The notes: generated by a model not told the origin, from the sequence alone. Counted from the first letter of the stretch, positions 1 to 8,290 are shown. The stretch is DNA of 64,000 nt from Halopiger goleimassiliensis (GCF_000455345.1 NZ_HG315690.1:1315742-1379741); one strand, 5' to 3'. Numbers and translations: made by a program.

Positions 1-307
1 CGAGCAGTGAGTCGACGATCGGTTCGATCTCGAGTACGTCGTAGCTGATCTCGAGGTCCTGGGCGACGCGCTCGGCGTCGCTCATGTTGTCCTCGGTGCT
101 GACCGTCGCCGGGAGGACGAGCCCGTGGACGTTCTCCGCACCGAGTGCCTCGACGGTCAGGTGTGCCGTCAGCGTGCTGTCGATTCCCCCGGAGAGGCCG
201 AGTACAGCGCCGTCGGCCCCCGCAGCGTCGACTTGCTCGCGGATGAACTCCGTGATGTGTTCGCGTCGCTGCTCCAGTTCCGCCTCCGAGAACCGAACGT
301 CAATCAT
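1..307 (-). CDS. nadE: NAD+ synthetase, N-terminal part (runs off the left edge)
   Basis: Last step of NAD synthesis: ATP-dependent amidation of nicotinic acid adenine dinucleotide in the cytoplasm. The reverse-strand frame opens at the ATG at 307 and reads MIDVRFSEAELEQRREH; about 30 residues in it has the PP-loop LGLSGGIDSTL, the ATP-pyrophosphatase signature of the family. Codons are clean and acidic-rich up to position 1, so only the C-terminal part is missing. No glutaminase domain precedes the PP-loop, which suggests an ammonia-dependent enzyme. NAD kinase (5371-6210) and NMN adenylyltransferase (30377-30895) lie in the same window but not in the same operon. Confidence 0.93.
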   Translation of the reverse strand, partial: MIDVRFSEAELEQRREHITEFIREQVDAAGADGAVLGLSGGIDSTLTAHLTVEALGAENVHGLVLPATVSTEDNMSDAERVAQDLEISYDVLEIEPIVDSLL

Positions 308-574
308 TGCGATGGGATACGGTTCCCCCTCCCTAATAGCCTCCCCTCGAGGCGAAAAAGTGGACACGTGTTAGGTTTCTTACCGGGACCGGCGTCGCTC
401 GAGAGCGCTACGTTGAAGTGCGATCGGTGGGTAAACTCACGGTGCCGAAGCGCGCCGGTGCTGAGACGGACGACGTCCGTCGAAGTACGGCGTGAACGAA
501 GTGAGTGAGCGCCGGTGGTGAGCAAATCCGACGGATTTGCGATCCTCGGCGAGCGAGGAACGCAGTGACGAAGC
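308..574. other. Intergenic region before tRNA-Gly
   Basis: No convincing gene. It is rich in short sequences of the type GAACGAAGTGAGTGAGCG. Positions 446-460 repeat the 15 bases that span the tRNA 5' boundary at 569-583, so a piece of the tRNA 5' end is present twice. Confidence 0.6.
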
Positions 575-645
575 GCGCCGGTGGTCTAGTGGTAGGACAT
601 GAGCTTCCCAAGCTCATAGCCCGGGTTCAATTCCCGGCCGGCGCA
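575..645 (+). tRNA. tRNA-Gly (CCC anticodon)
   Basis: A 71-nt cloverleaf. The acceptor GCGCCGG (575-581) pairs with CCGGCGC (638-644), followed by discriminator A645. The anticodon stem TGAGC/GCTCA encloses the loop TTCCCAA, giving anticodon CCC for the GGG codon. The T arm CCGGG-TTCAATT-CCCGG is intact. CCA is not encoded, as is usual in haloarchaea. No intron is seen. Confidence 0.95.
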
Positions 646-647
646 TG
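624..647 (+). repeat. Direct repeat copy 1: 3' end of tRNA-Gly
   Basis: The 24 bases covering the T-arm 3' half, acceptor and first two bases after the tRNA occur again, identical, at 740-763. A tRNA 3' end is the classic attB site of archaeal integrative elements. Confidence 0.85.
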
Positions 648-739
648 TTGCGACGAACAGCCGTGAGTCGCAACTGCGGCAAAAGGGAATTGAAGTACGG
701 AAGACGCAGCGCGATCGGAGTGAGCGACCGTCTTCAGGT

Positions 740-763
740 GGTTCAATTCCCGGCCGGCGCATG
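740..763 (+). repeat. Direct repeat copy 2: tRNA-Gly 3' fragment
   Basis: Identical 24-base copy of 624-647, but the 5' half of the tRNA is absent, so it is not a functional tRNA. A further shared 15-base block (CCGTGAGTCGCAACT) follows both copies, at about 661-675 and 834-848. The duplication therefore covers tRNA end plus downstream flank, as expected for an excised element or a tandem duplication. Confidence 0.8.
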
Positions 764-912
764 GGAGACGCGAACGCAGTGAGCGTCTCCAAGTTTCGAA
801 CGGCGAGCAATGCGAGCCGTGAGATGGCGAACATCCGTGAGTCGCAACTATGTGGCGTCTTGCCGCTGGTACTCGAGCGTACCCGACGAGTAGCGATCGG
901 TGAGCGCTGCCC

Positions 913-1578
913 TTACTCGTCTTCCCGACTGACGATTTCGTCGATGTTCTCGAGGACGAGGTCGTGACCGCGGCTCTCGCCGGGGAGGATGTCCCCCAGT
1001 GCCGCGCCGAACGCGGCCGCCGACCAGACGACGGTGATCCGCGAGAGGACCTCGAGCGTGCCGGCGGGGTCGTCGGCGGTGTGGCGACCCCAGAGGAACA
1101 GCAGGAACGTCGCGGTGAGAAACGAGACGGCGAGGACGCCGACGAGGCGTCGGGGGATGACCCCGAACAGCGGATCGGTCACCTGGACGTCACGAATGTC
1201 GGACCAGTAGATGAGCCCGATCGTCAGGAATACGACGAACGCGACGTTGGCGACGAAGAAGACGGGAACCCCGGCGACGGTCGTCTGGAGGAACCACCGG
1301 GCGATCTCGAAGACGCCGTCCTCGACGAGCATCGGCAGCGAGAAGGCGATCCCGCCGACAAACGCCTCGGCGACGTCCCGGCCGGTGAACTTCTGGATTC
1401 GCTCCTCGAACCCGCCGACGTGGGCCAGCCGCCGCGCGGCGGACATCGTCCGGCGGACCTCCTCGCGTTCGTCGGGTTCGTCGACCGTCTCCTCAAGCGT
1501 CTCGAGTCGGTGCATGAGGTAGTCGACGTCGGGGTCGTCGGGCGGGACGTACTCCCCGTCGGGCTCGGTATCGGACAT
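913..1578 (-). CDS. DUF2391-family integral membrane protein
   Basis: 221 residues starting MSDTEPDGEYVPP; an upstream in-frame Met at 1614 only adds a short low-complexity head. The acidic N-terminus is followed by a soluble helix (about 25-75) and then four to five hydrophobic segments (about 85-195), ending in a polar tail. The pattern GGIAFSLPMLVEDGVFEI and later membrane segments resemble the haloarchaeal DUF2391 (TIGR02587-type) membrane family; function unknown. It lies 66 bp downstream of the 1645-3033 gene on the same strand, so the two may be co-transcribed. Confidence 0.7.
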   Translation of the reverse strand: MSDTEPDGEYVPPDDPDVDYLMHRLETLEETVDEPDEREEVRRTMSAARRLAHVGGFEERIQKFTGRDVAEAFVGGIAFSLPMLVEDGVFEIARWFLQTTVAGVPVFFVANVAFVVFLTIGLIYWSDIRDVQVTDPLFGVIPRRLVGVLAVSFLTATFLLFLWGRHTADDPAGTLEVLSRITVVWSAAAFGAALGDILPGESRGHDLVLENIDEIVSREDE

Positions 1579-1644
1579 AGCGGAGGGAGGGGGCCGAGAG
1601 CCGATAAAAGCCATCGGTACGCGAAGGGGACGCAGACGACCAGC

Positions 1645-3033
1645 TCAGAGGTAGCCGAGCAGCGTGCCGACGAGCACCAGCGTCCAGAGGACGAGGCCGA
1701 CGACGAGCAGGTCGTTTATTCGCGACTCCCTGGTTGCCCGTCGGGCCGCGCCCGCGGCGATCAATCCGAGCGCGAGGACGACGAGCGCGCGCTGGAGGAT
1801 CACGTCGATCGGGAGGACGTCGACGCCCAACAGCGCGTAATCGAGCCAGATCGCCGCGGCCAGCGAGACCGACGCGGCGACGGCGGCGTCCAGTCGTCGC
1901 TCGAGTCCGCTGGCGACGACGTAGGTCGCGACCGGGAGGCCGACGGCGATGAACGGGTAGAGCACGCCGGCGATGGCGTGGACGCCCAGGGCGTCGACGG
2001 TGCGATCCAGTGCGACGCCGGCGACGCGAACGCCCAGCACGATCGCGACGATCGTCGCCGCGAGGATCAGGTGGCGGGCCTCGAGGCGGTCGGCGGCCGC
2101 CCGGATTCGGGCGCGATCGGTTTCGGTCAGCCGATCCGACACGCGGGACTCGGCACGCTCGCGGAGCCCGCCGACGTCCGCACGGGCGATTCGACGGCGG
2201 CCGGTCGCGAGGCCGACCGCGAGCGGGACCATCGCCATGGCGGTCAGGTCGACCGCGGTGGCCCAGCCGTTGGCGTCGGACGGCCCCCTGTTGTCGAGGA
2301 AGATCCGCCGGACGTCCTCCTGGACGTCGACTCCCGGGATGGCCATCAGGTCGGCCTCGAGTCGTGCCTGGGCGCGTTCGACGCCGTCGACGCGGTGGCG
2401 CAGCGTGAACCAGTCGAAGTGTTCGGAGTGGGTCTGCATCGCGACCCACTCGTCGTCGGGGTGCGGACTCTCGTAGGCACGGATGTGATATCGGTAACCG
2501 TAGTACTCACCGTCCTCGAGTTGCAGCGTCTCGGTCGTCCAGAAGGCGGCGGCGTCGGGTCCGGGGTCGAGATAGGCGTACCGCGTCGCTCCGTCGGCCT
2601 CCGACCACGGGATGTCGGTCGGCGCGACCGGCCGGAGGTCGTCGACGGTCGTGTTCACCGTGCCCGGTTCCGTCTCTGGATCCATCTCGGACTCGTTGCC
2701 GTCGAACGCGAGCAGTTCCTCGGACTCGAAGTGGTCGTGTTCGGGTTCCGTCCAGTTGCCGTCCCCGTGTTCGGCGAGCAGTCGAACTACCTCGTCGGTG
2801 TCGCCCCGAACCACGACGTTCACCGGACTCCGTTTCTCGTGGACCTGCCTGGCGTTGAGGTAGGGCCAGAAGCCGCTGTCGTGGCCCTCGAGGGAGACGA
2901 TTTCGGGTTTGGGTTCGTCCGCCGTCTCGGGGGCGACCTCGTCGACCGACGGCGAGAACAGCAACGAGGGACCCCCCACGACCAGCAGCGTTACCGCGAG
3001 CAACGCAAGGACGACGACGGTCGACCGACGCAT
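1645..3033 (-). CDS. Large membrane protein with extracytoplasmic domain, unknown function
   Basis: 462 residues. A hydrophobic N-terminal segment (about 5-24) looks like a signal anchor. It is followed by an acidic soluble domain (about 30-265) with motifs SPVNVVVRGD and MQTHSEHFDWFTLRH, then five or six transmembrane segments to the C-terminus (GTLLGYL). The soluble part is faintly like LssY C-terminal domains, but I would not assign that family. The same architecture is known as a conserved haloarchaeal hypothetical. It is probably the first gene of a pair with 913-1578. Confidence 0.6.
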   Translation of the reverse strand: MRRSTVVVLALLAVTLLVVGGPSLLFSPSVDEVAPETADEPKPEIVSLEGHDSGFWPYLNARQVHEKRSPVNVVVRGDTDEVVRLLAEHGDGNWTEPEHDHFESEELLAFDGNESEMDPETEPGTVNTTVDDLRPVAPTDIPWSEADGATRYAYLDPGPDAAAFWTTETLQLEDGEYYGYRYHIRAYESPHPDDEWVAMQTHSEHFDWFTLRHRVDGVERAQARLEADLMAIPGVDVQEDVRRIFLDNRGPSDANGWATAVDLTAMAMVPLAVGLATGRRRIARADVGGLRERAESRVSDRLTETDRARIRAAADRLEARHLILAATIVAIVLGVRVAGVALDRTVDALGVHAIAGVLYPFIAVGLPVATYVVASGLERRLDAAVAASVSLAAAIWLDYALLGVDVLPIDVILQRALVVLALGLIAAGAARRATRESRINDLLVVGLVLWTLVLVGTLLGYL

Positions 3034-3164
3034 TCCGATTCGTCTAGCGACGGGAGAGATATCAATCTAGGCTCTCGAGTTACTGCGGTGACAGATTCCG
3101 AAACACCCGAAGCGGGCACGGAGAGTGGGGCGAAAGCGGTGTCCCGTCGGCGGCCGGTCGGCCG

Positions 3165-3593
3165 TCAGGCGTCCGGGCCGACGGTCGTCACCGGGACGGG
3201 GGCCGTTCGCACCACGCGCTGGGAGACGCTGCCGACGACGTTGTTCTCGTACTCGTCGCCGCTGGTTCCCATGACGATCAGATCGACGTCGTGGTCGCTC
3301 GCGTAGTCGACGATGCACTCCGCCGGGTGACCGGTCTCGATGGCGGTCTCGACCTCGAGGCCGCGTTCGGCGGCGCGGGTCGCGGCCGCGTCGGTGGCCT
3401 CGCGGGCGTTCGCCTCGAGGTCGTCGCGGACCTCCGCGACGCGGTCGTCGTCGAGAACGAGAAACGCCCGATCGTCGACGACGGAGAGCACGTGCAGCGT
3501 CGCCGAGCGAACGTCGGCGGCCTCGAACGCGTGTTCCGCGACCCGTTCGGCGTGGTCGCTCCCGTCGGTTGGAAAGAGGATCGTCTCGTACAT
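3165..3593 (-). CDS. Universal stress protein (UspA family)
   Basis: 142 residues, full length for a single-domain Usp. It begins MYETILFPTDGSDHAERV, with the usual beta-1 plus D/G/S loop, and ends in the ATP-binding signature: VMGTSGDEYENNVVGSVSQ followed by RVVRTAPVPVTTV. The glycine spacing between the second and third Gly of this motif is one residue shorter than in many nucleotide-binding Usps, so binding is likely but not certain. Cytoplasmic, probably dimeric. Stands alone between hypothetical genes. Confidence 0.93.
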   Translation of the reverse strand: MYETILFPTDGSDHAERVAEHAFEAADVRSATLHVLSVVDDRAFLVLDDDRVAEVRDDLEANAREATDAAATRAAERGLEVETAIETGHPAECIVDYASDHDVDLIVMGTSGDEYENNVVGSVSQRVVRTAPVPVTTVGPDA

Positions 3594-3659
3594 CTAGTCG
3601 GACCACTGGCGTGGAGGGAGAAAGAACTTGCTTCTCGGTGTTCGGCCCCGATCCGCTGG

Positions 3660-3911
3660 CTACGTGGACTTGGACTTCGATTTCCAGGAGAGTTCGATCT
3701 CGAGTTCCTCGCGGTTGCCCCGTAGCAGCGTCGAGCGTTCGATCACGTCGACCGAGAGATCGACGTTCTCCGGGGGGTTGAGGCCGACGGTCTTGTTGCC
3801 AACCGAGACGCGAACGTCGTCCGGGTCGGCGAAGGCGTCCGAAAGTTGCTGGAAGTACTCCGCGAGTTCCTCGCGCGATACGGTTTCGTCCGCGGTCGTT
3901 CGCTGTGCCAT
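3660..3911 (-). CDS. amphi-Trp domain protein
   Basis: 83 residues beginning MAQRTTADETVSREELAEYF. It has the short family's features: an N-terminal amphipathic helix region, a VSVGNKTVGLNPPE hairpin, and a beta-strand ending ELEIELSWKSKSK. Function is not known; the family is common in haloarchaea. A paralogue is encoded at 37540-37836 under what looks like metal-responsive control, whereas this copy lacks such an operator. Confidence 0.78.
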   Translation of the reverse strand: MAQRTTADETVSREELAEYFQQLSDAFADPDDVRVSVGNKTVGLNPPENVDLSVDVIERSTLLRGNREELEIELSWKSKSKST

Positions 3912-3998
3912 GTCCGGGCCTGACGACTCACCGCTGAAAAGTATGGGCAGCGAACGCGACCAAAGCCGAGGTTACTCGCCGCCGCGAACCGCCCCCAC

Positions 3999-5138
3999 TC
4001 AAAACAGGTTCGCCTGCTGGTAGACGGAGATGCCCTCGTCGGTGATCTCGTAGGGTTTCTTCTCTCGCGAGTGGTTCGCGTCGCGGATCTTCTGGATCTC
4101 GATGGCGAGTCGGGTCTCCCGGAAGTCGTCGGGCCGAACGTACTGCAACACGAAGACCGCGTCGGTGAGATACTCCACGATGCCGTGCCGGGAAGCGTAG
4201 GGGTTTCGATCGGCGGCCTCGCTGGTCAACAGCGCCGTCACCCCGGCCTGTTTGAGACTCTTCGTGAAGTCGTAGACCTCGTTGCGCCGGGTCGCCTGCT
4301 CGTCGTACATCATCTCGAGCAACGAGACGGAGTCCAGGACGAGTCGCGAGGCCCCGAACTCCTCGACGAGCGTCGGGAGTTCCGACCGGATGGAGGTGAG
4401 GCTGTTCGCCATCTCGACGGGATCGATGTCGACGATGGCGAGTCGGTCGTCCTCGACGTACTCGTCGAAGGGGAACCCCTTCTCCGTCGCACTGTTGATG
4501 ATCCGGCGGCGGCTCTCCTCGAGGCCGATGAACACCGCCTGTTCGCCCTGTGCGAGACCGTGGTTCAGAAACTGCATGCCGAAGGTCGTCTTCCCGGTCC
4601 CGGCGCTTCCGATCGCGACCATCAGCGATCGCTCCGGGACGCCACCCTGGATCATCCGGTCCAGCCCGTCGATGCCCAGATCGAGACGCGGCAGATACGA
4701 CTCGACGTCCGCCTCGAAGTCGGTCTCACCGGCACCCTGCAGCCCCAGGTCGACGTCTTCGAAGCCGCTCGGTCCAGCCGCCCCGCCCTCGTCTGCGGGC
4801 GCGGGGACGTCGGCGTCCTCGAGCGCCGAGGCGAAGTCCTCCTCGAAGAGCGAGTCGCCGTCGTCCGCCGACCCGTCGTCGCGGTCAGCGACAGGATCGG
4901 CTGCGTTCCCCTCCGGGCCGTCGCCGACGGCCTCCCAGTCGGCGTCGTCGCCGAACGTCGCGTCCCCGCTCGAGTCGACCGACAGATCCGATCCGGACTC
5001 GCCGTTCTCGGTCGGTTCCGGGGGATCGCCCTCCGTCGCCGATTTCGAGGGGCTTTCGGCGTCGGACTCGGTGGACTCGTCGTCGGTTCCGTCCTCCGCG
5101 AGCGCCCGTTCGAACCAGTCGTCGGACTCCTCAGCCAT
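3999..5138 (-). CDS. RAD55/KaiC-like RecA-family ATPase with acidic N-terminal extension
   Basis: 379 residues from MAEESDDWFERAL; an upstream Met at 5273 adds an unlikely basic head. Residues 1-145 are a low-complexity Asp/Glu/Ser region. Residues 150-379 are a RecA-fold domain with Walker A GSAGTGKTT (177-185), a Walker B-like strand ending SRLVLDSVSLLEMM, and the KaiC/GvpD-type C-terminus (RETRLAIEIQKIRDANHS). Such proteins act as signal-transduction ATPases in archaea; the partner is unknown. Divergent from nadK, with the promoter region at 5139-5370. Confidence 0.88.
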   Translation of the reverse strand: MAEESDDWFERALAEDGTDDESTESDAESPSKSATEGDPPEPTENGESGSDLSVDSSGDATFGDDADWEAVGDGPEGNAADPVADRDDGSADDGDSLFEEDFASALEDADVPAPADEGGAAGPSGFEDVDLGLQGAGETDFEADVESYLPRLDLGIDGLDRMIQGGVPERSLMVAIGSAGTGKTTFGMQFLNHGLAQGEQAVFIGLEESRRRIINSATEKGFPFDEYVEDDRLAIVDIDPVEMANSLTSIRSELPTLVEEFGASRLVLDSVSLLEMMYDEQATRRNEVYDFTKSLKQAGVTALLTSEAADRNPYASRHGIVEYLTDAVFVLQYVRPDDFRETRLAIEIQKIRDANHSREKKPYEITDEGISVYQQANLF

Positions 5139-5370
5139 GCACGTCACCGTCGTTCGTTCGGGTCGGCGATCCGACTCGCCGGTAACCGCCCCCGGCTCGT
5201 TGCGTCGGCCGATCGGTCGCGCTCGAGTAGCGTCGTTCCATACGGAGGCCGCGACGGTTCCGTCGCCGTTCACCTACGTGAAGTGACCCGGCCGGGATTA
5301 ATGTTGTTGACGGCCGCCCGACGGGTCCGGATACGTGGCTTTTTGCGTCCGGGTCGGCAACCACCGGACG

Positions 5371-6210
5371 ATGGAAGACGGCGTCGGTATCGTGGCCCAG
5401 CGCGACAACGAGCGTGCACAGTCGCTGGCCGAAACGATCGCGACGCGTCTCGAGCGCGAACACGGCGTCGTGCCGGTCGTCGACGAGGCGACCGGCGAGG
5501 CGATCGACGTCCAGGGCGTTCCGGTCGCCGCGATGGCGGATCGAGCGCTGGTCGTCAGTATCGGCGGCGACGGCACGTTACTGTTCGTCGCGCGCGAGGT
5601 CGGAGACACGCCGATCCTCGGGGTCAACCTCGGCGAGGTCGGCTTCCTCAACGCCGTCGCACCCGCGGACGCGACCGACGTCGTCGCCGACGTCGTCGGC
5701 CGACTCGAGGAGAGCGAGTCGCTTCCCGGGCGCGAACTCGCGCGGTTGCAGGCCCGCGATCCCGACGGCGCGTGGGCGCTCGACCCGGCGCTGAACGAGG
5801 TGCTCGTCCACGGTCCGCGCCGCGGCCCCGGCGGGGGCGCGACGATCGAGGTCGACGTCGACGGGGAGACCTACACCGCAGCGCACACCGACGGCGTACT
5901 CGTGGCGACGCCGACGGGATCGACCGCCTACAACCTGAGCGAGGGCGGACCGCTGATCCGGCCGGGCACCGACGCGCTCGTGATCACGGGGATGGCCCCC
6001 GCCGAATCGATGCCGCCGCTGATCGTCGATCAGGCCGCCGCGATCACGTTGACCGTGACCGACGCCCCCTCCGGGTACGCGATCAGCGACGGCCGCAATC
6101 GGAAACCGCTCGAGCCGCCGGCGACCGTCGAGATCGGCCTCGCGGACGATCCCGTGCGGCTCGTCGGTCCGCAGACGACGTTCTTCGAGGCGCTCGAGAA
6201 ACTCGAGTAG
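5371..6210 (+). CDS. nadK: NAD kinase
   Basis: Phosphorylates NAD+ to NADP+ with ATP or polyphosphate. 279 residues from ATG 5371, where a T-rich box (about 5338-5344) lies 27-33 bp upstream, giving a leaderless start. The motif GGDG is at 65-68, followed by LGEVGFLN and the second conserved block TPTGSTAYNLSEGGPLI. Complete through the C-terminal beta-sandwich. Convergent with the DsbA-like gene; their stop codons are 26 bp apart. Confidence 0.95.
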   Translation: MEDGVGIVAQRDNERAQSLAETIATRLEREHGVVPVVDEATGEAIDVQGVPVAAMADRALVVSIGGDGTLLFVAREVGDTPILGVNLGEVGFLNAVAPADATDVVADVVGRLEESESLPGRELARLQARDPDGAWALDPALNEVLVHGPRRGPGGGATIEVDVDGETYTAAHTDGVLVATPTGSTAYNLSEGGPLIRPGTDALVITGMAPAESMPPLIVDQAAAITLTVTDAPSGYAISDGRNRKPLEPPATVEIGLADDPVRLVGPQTTFFEALEKLE

Positions 6211-6235
6211 AATCGAGCGACGCGGGGTTCGAACC

Positions 6236-6883
6236 CTAGCGGTTGGTTTGTGGTTCGCCCTCGATCAGTCGCTCGAGGTGTGCCGGCGGAACGGCACCGC
6301 GGGCGACCCGCCCATCGGCGACGAACGTCGGCACGCCGGTGATGCCCTTGCTGTGGGCTTCGGCGAACCGATCCTCCAGCTCGGCCCGGAGGTCGTCGTC
6401 CGCGAGCGCCGAGCGGAGCTCCTCGCTCGAGAGGCCGACGTCGGTCGCGAGGTCGACCAGAACGTCGGCGTCGCCGATGTCGCGGTCGTCCTGCCAGAGC
6501 GCCTCGTAGATGGCGTCGTCGAAGGCGGCCCACGACTCCGGATGCTCGCGACGGACGTACAGCGAGGCCTGCTGGGCCGGCAGGGAGTCGACCTCGACGG
6601 CCAGTTCCTGGGCCATCTCGACGCCGTACTCCTCCTGGAGCCGGCGGACGTTCTGTTTCGCCTGCTCGAAGTACGCGTCGTCCTTCCCGTCGTCGGCGTC
6701 GTGATCGATCGAGCCGTCCGGGTTCCGTTTGTCGCGGCGCAGGTCGAACGGATGCCACTCCACCTCGAGCGGTGCCTCCCGGCGCTCGCGGTACTGCTCG
6801 AGCGATCGGGTGCCGAGATAGCAGAAGGGACAGACGTAGTCGGCGTACAGGATGAGCCGGTCGCGCGCATCGGTGTCGGACAT
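6236..6883 (-). CDS. DsbA-family (FrnE-like) thiol oxidoreductase
   Basis: 215 residues. Thioredoxin fold with an active-site CPFC (Cys18-Cys21) in YADYVCPFCYLGTRSL, a helical insertion (about 60-150), and the cis-Pro loop GITGVPTFVADGR (cis-Pro in GVPTF). No signal peptide, so it acts in the cytoplasm, as FrnE/DSBA-like proteins do; the physiological substrate is unknown. The ATG at 6883 is the natural start; the upstream GGAAAAACC tract gives little evidence for a leader. Confidence 0.92.
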   Translation of the reverse strand: MSDTDARDRLILYADYVCPFCYLGTRSLEQYRERREAPLEVEWHPFDLRRDKRNPDGSIDHDADDGKDDAYFEQAKQNVRRLQEEYGVEMAQELAVEVDSLPAQQASLYVRREHPESWAAFDDAIYEALWQDDRDIGDADVLVDLATDVGLSSEELRSALADDDLRAELEDRFAEAHSKGITGVPTFVADGRVARGAVPPAHLERLIEGEPQTNR

Positions 6884-6961
6884 ACTCCCCTTTGGAACTC
6901 GGGCGGGAAAAACCGCCGGGCAGCGGTGGTTCCGTCCGGAGTCCCGGATCAGCCGTGGCGG

Positions 6962-7756
6962 TTACTCGTCGACGGAATCGTTCGACGTGGTCGAGTCGTC
7001 CGACCCGTCGGGCGAGACGGACAGCTCGTCGCGTTCCGAGGACGCCGGCAGGTTCGGGTCGCGGTAGGGGTTGCGGCCGTAGGCCGGAAGGTCGTCCTCG
7101 AGTTGGGATTTGAGGACGCGCCGGAGCCGATTGAGGCTCGTCGTGTCGAGGCCGTACTCGCTGGCGAGGCGCTCGAAGGTCGGCTCATCGGTGATGTCGT
7201 GGGCGCGGTACTGGGCGAACAGTTCCTCCATCCGGTCGGCGGAGAGTGCCTGGGCGTCGATGTCGTCGAGCCCGAAGTACCGCTGGCGGTCGACGTCGAC
7301 GACGTGGCGGATGACGACGAGCGCGACCTTCTCGATGGCCCGCTGGCTGCCGAACTCGGTGAGGTCGATCTCGTCCATCACGCCGAGCGCGAGGTCGCGC
7401 TGCCACGGCGTCAGCTCGAGGGCGTTACACAGCGCCTGGGTCGTCCGCAGCCGGTCGAGGTGGTGGGCGCGTTCGCTGTAGCCCGGCGTCGCCGCGTGCT
7501 GTTCGTCGTGGAGGCGGCGCACGCTCTCGGAGAGGTCCGCGTCCGGCGACTCCGCGCGCCCGATGACGGTCGCGCTCGGCGTCACCACGCCCCACCGGCG
7601 AACCGTCGAGTCGCGCTGGACGTCCGCTCGAGAGAGCGCACCGGAGCCGGGTCGGGTCTCCAGCCGGCGCTCGGGTTCGCGGTCGGGGGTGACGCCGCCG
7701 TCCGTCACGGGGGTCCGTCCGCGGCGGGAACCGGGGTCGGCACCGTCGTCTCTCAT
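6962..7756 (-). CDS. rpoeps: DNA-directed RNA polymerase subunit epsilon (haloarchaeal)
   Basis: 264 residues from MRDDGADPGSRRGRTPV; a Met at 7867 would add a basic, unconserved 37-residue head. Core sequence VQRDSTVRRWGVVTPSATV, then RRLHDEQHAATPGYSERAHH and SQRAIEKVALVVIRHVVDVD, then DITDEPTFERLASEYGLDTT, matches what I know of the haloarchaeal epsilon subunit. This protein co-purified with RNA polymerase in Halobacterium, and its role is unsettled. The central part (about 95-170) looks like a cyclin/TFB-type helical repeat. The tail is acidic and disordered. No clear promoter directly upstream; see the 34-bp motif 260 bp away. Confidence 0.75.
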   Translation of the reverse strand: MRDDGADPGSRRGRTPVTDGGVTPDREPERRLETRPGSGALSRADVQRDSTVRRWGVVTPSATVIGRAESPDADLSESVRRLHDEQHAATPGYSERAHHLDRLRTTQALCNALELTPWQRDLALGVMDEIDLTEFGSQRAIEKVALVVIRHVVDVDRQRYFGLDDIDAQALSADRMEELFAQYRAHDITDEPTFERLASEYGLDTTSLNRLRRVLKSQLEDDLPAYGRNPYRDPNLPASSERDELSVSPDGSDDSTTSNDSVDE

Positions 7757-7814
7757 CTCGTCTGTCGTTCGGAGAGGGAGACTGAAAAAGGCTCGTGCTC
7801 GTTCTCGCCTGCAG

Positions 7815-7985
7815 TCACGTCGTTCCCGCGGTGATGGCGTCCGTGCCCGCGACGGTGGCATCCGCACGGACCTCGGGTTCGGCGCGCTGGAACCGCTCGC
7901 GGAATCGCCGCTGGACCCGATCGAGGGTAGATTCGTCCGAGAAGGTCCACCACTGCCAGCCGAACGGCAGCGCTGTGGCTCGTCG
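7815..7985 (-). pseudogene. Possible 3' remnant of an unidentified gene
   Basis: An open frame from the stop at 7986-7988 to the TGA at 7815-7817 has strongly G/C-biased third positions and a protein-like sequence (GWQWWTFSDESTLDRVQRRF, then RERFQRAEPEVRADATVAG) but no ATG, GTG or TTG start. It may be the decayed C-terminus of a gene, with the 34-bp motif now joined in front of it. No family recognised. Confidence 0.3.
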
Positions 7986-8013
7986 TCAGTTCCTGGCCCC
8001 GCGAAAATCCCTT

Positions 8014-8047
8014 CGTAGCTTCACCTTGTGACCAGAAGCACTTAAAG
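8014..8047 (-). repeat. 34-bp motif, copy 1
   Basis: Read on the minus strand: CTTTAAG, 10-11 variable bases, then TCAC-N3-GTGA and AGCTACG. It looks like a TATA box 22 bp before a GTG that opens a 12-codon frame (VKLRRDFRGARN). 30 of 34 bases match copy 2. Confidence 0.75.
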
Positions 8048-8054
8048 AGACGTC

Positions 8055-8105
8055 GCTCGAGCGGTTGGCCCTTTCTGCTCGAGCGGTCGGCCTCTCGCTC
8101 GAGCG
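8055..8105 (+). repeat. Three short iterons with core GCTCGAGCG
   Basis: GCTCGAGCG at 8055-8063, 8077-8085 and 8097-8105, each followed by RTYGG; spacing 22 and 20 bp, about two helical turns. They lie between motif copies 1 and 2. Confidence 0.6.
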
Positions 8106-8169
8106 ATTGGGCGAGGAGGCGGCGGCGTCGCTACCGGGCGAGAGAACGTGAGAACGACCGGCTTCCCGT

Positions 8170-8203
8170 CGTATCTTCACCTTGTGACGGGAGGCACTTA
8201 AAG
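8170..8203 (-). repeat. 34-bp motif, copy 2
   Basis: Minus-strand CTTTAAGTGCCTCC, then the palindrome TCACAAGGTGA and AGATACG. 31 of 34 bases match copy 3. It sits 87 bp beyond the RlaP stop codon. The GTG in the palindrome opens a frame starting VKIRREAG. Confidence 0.8.
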
Positions 8204-8290
8204 TGCTGTCGAGCGAGTCGTCGACGGACCCCCTCGAGCCGCCGTCGATACGCGCCCCCTGCGCCGGTCGTTTCGTATCCCGAAACGGCG

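Larger units (their letters stand above)
7757..8290. other. Gene-poor region with repeats between RNA polymerase epsilon and RlaP genes
   Basis: 534 bp with no confident gene. It holds a possible gene remnant (7815-7985), two copies of a 34-bp motif (8014-8047 and 8170-8203) and three short iterons (8055-8105). Confidence 0.7.

Noticed and set aside
740-763. Second tRNA gene
   Set aside because: Only the T arm and acceptor 3' half are present; no D arm or anticodon arm upstream.
964-3306. 780-residue plus-strand open frame opposite the membrane-protein genes
   Set aside because: Antisense shadow of the genes at 913-1578 and 1645-3033; Arg/Gly/Val-rich, no domains, typical of GC-rich genomes.
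4071-6239. 722-residue plus-strand open frame
   Set aside because: Covers the RAD55-like gene antisense and nadK in another frame; the real genes have clear family motifs.
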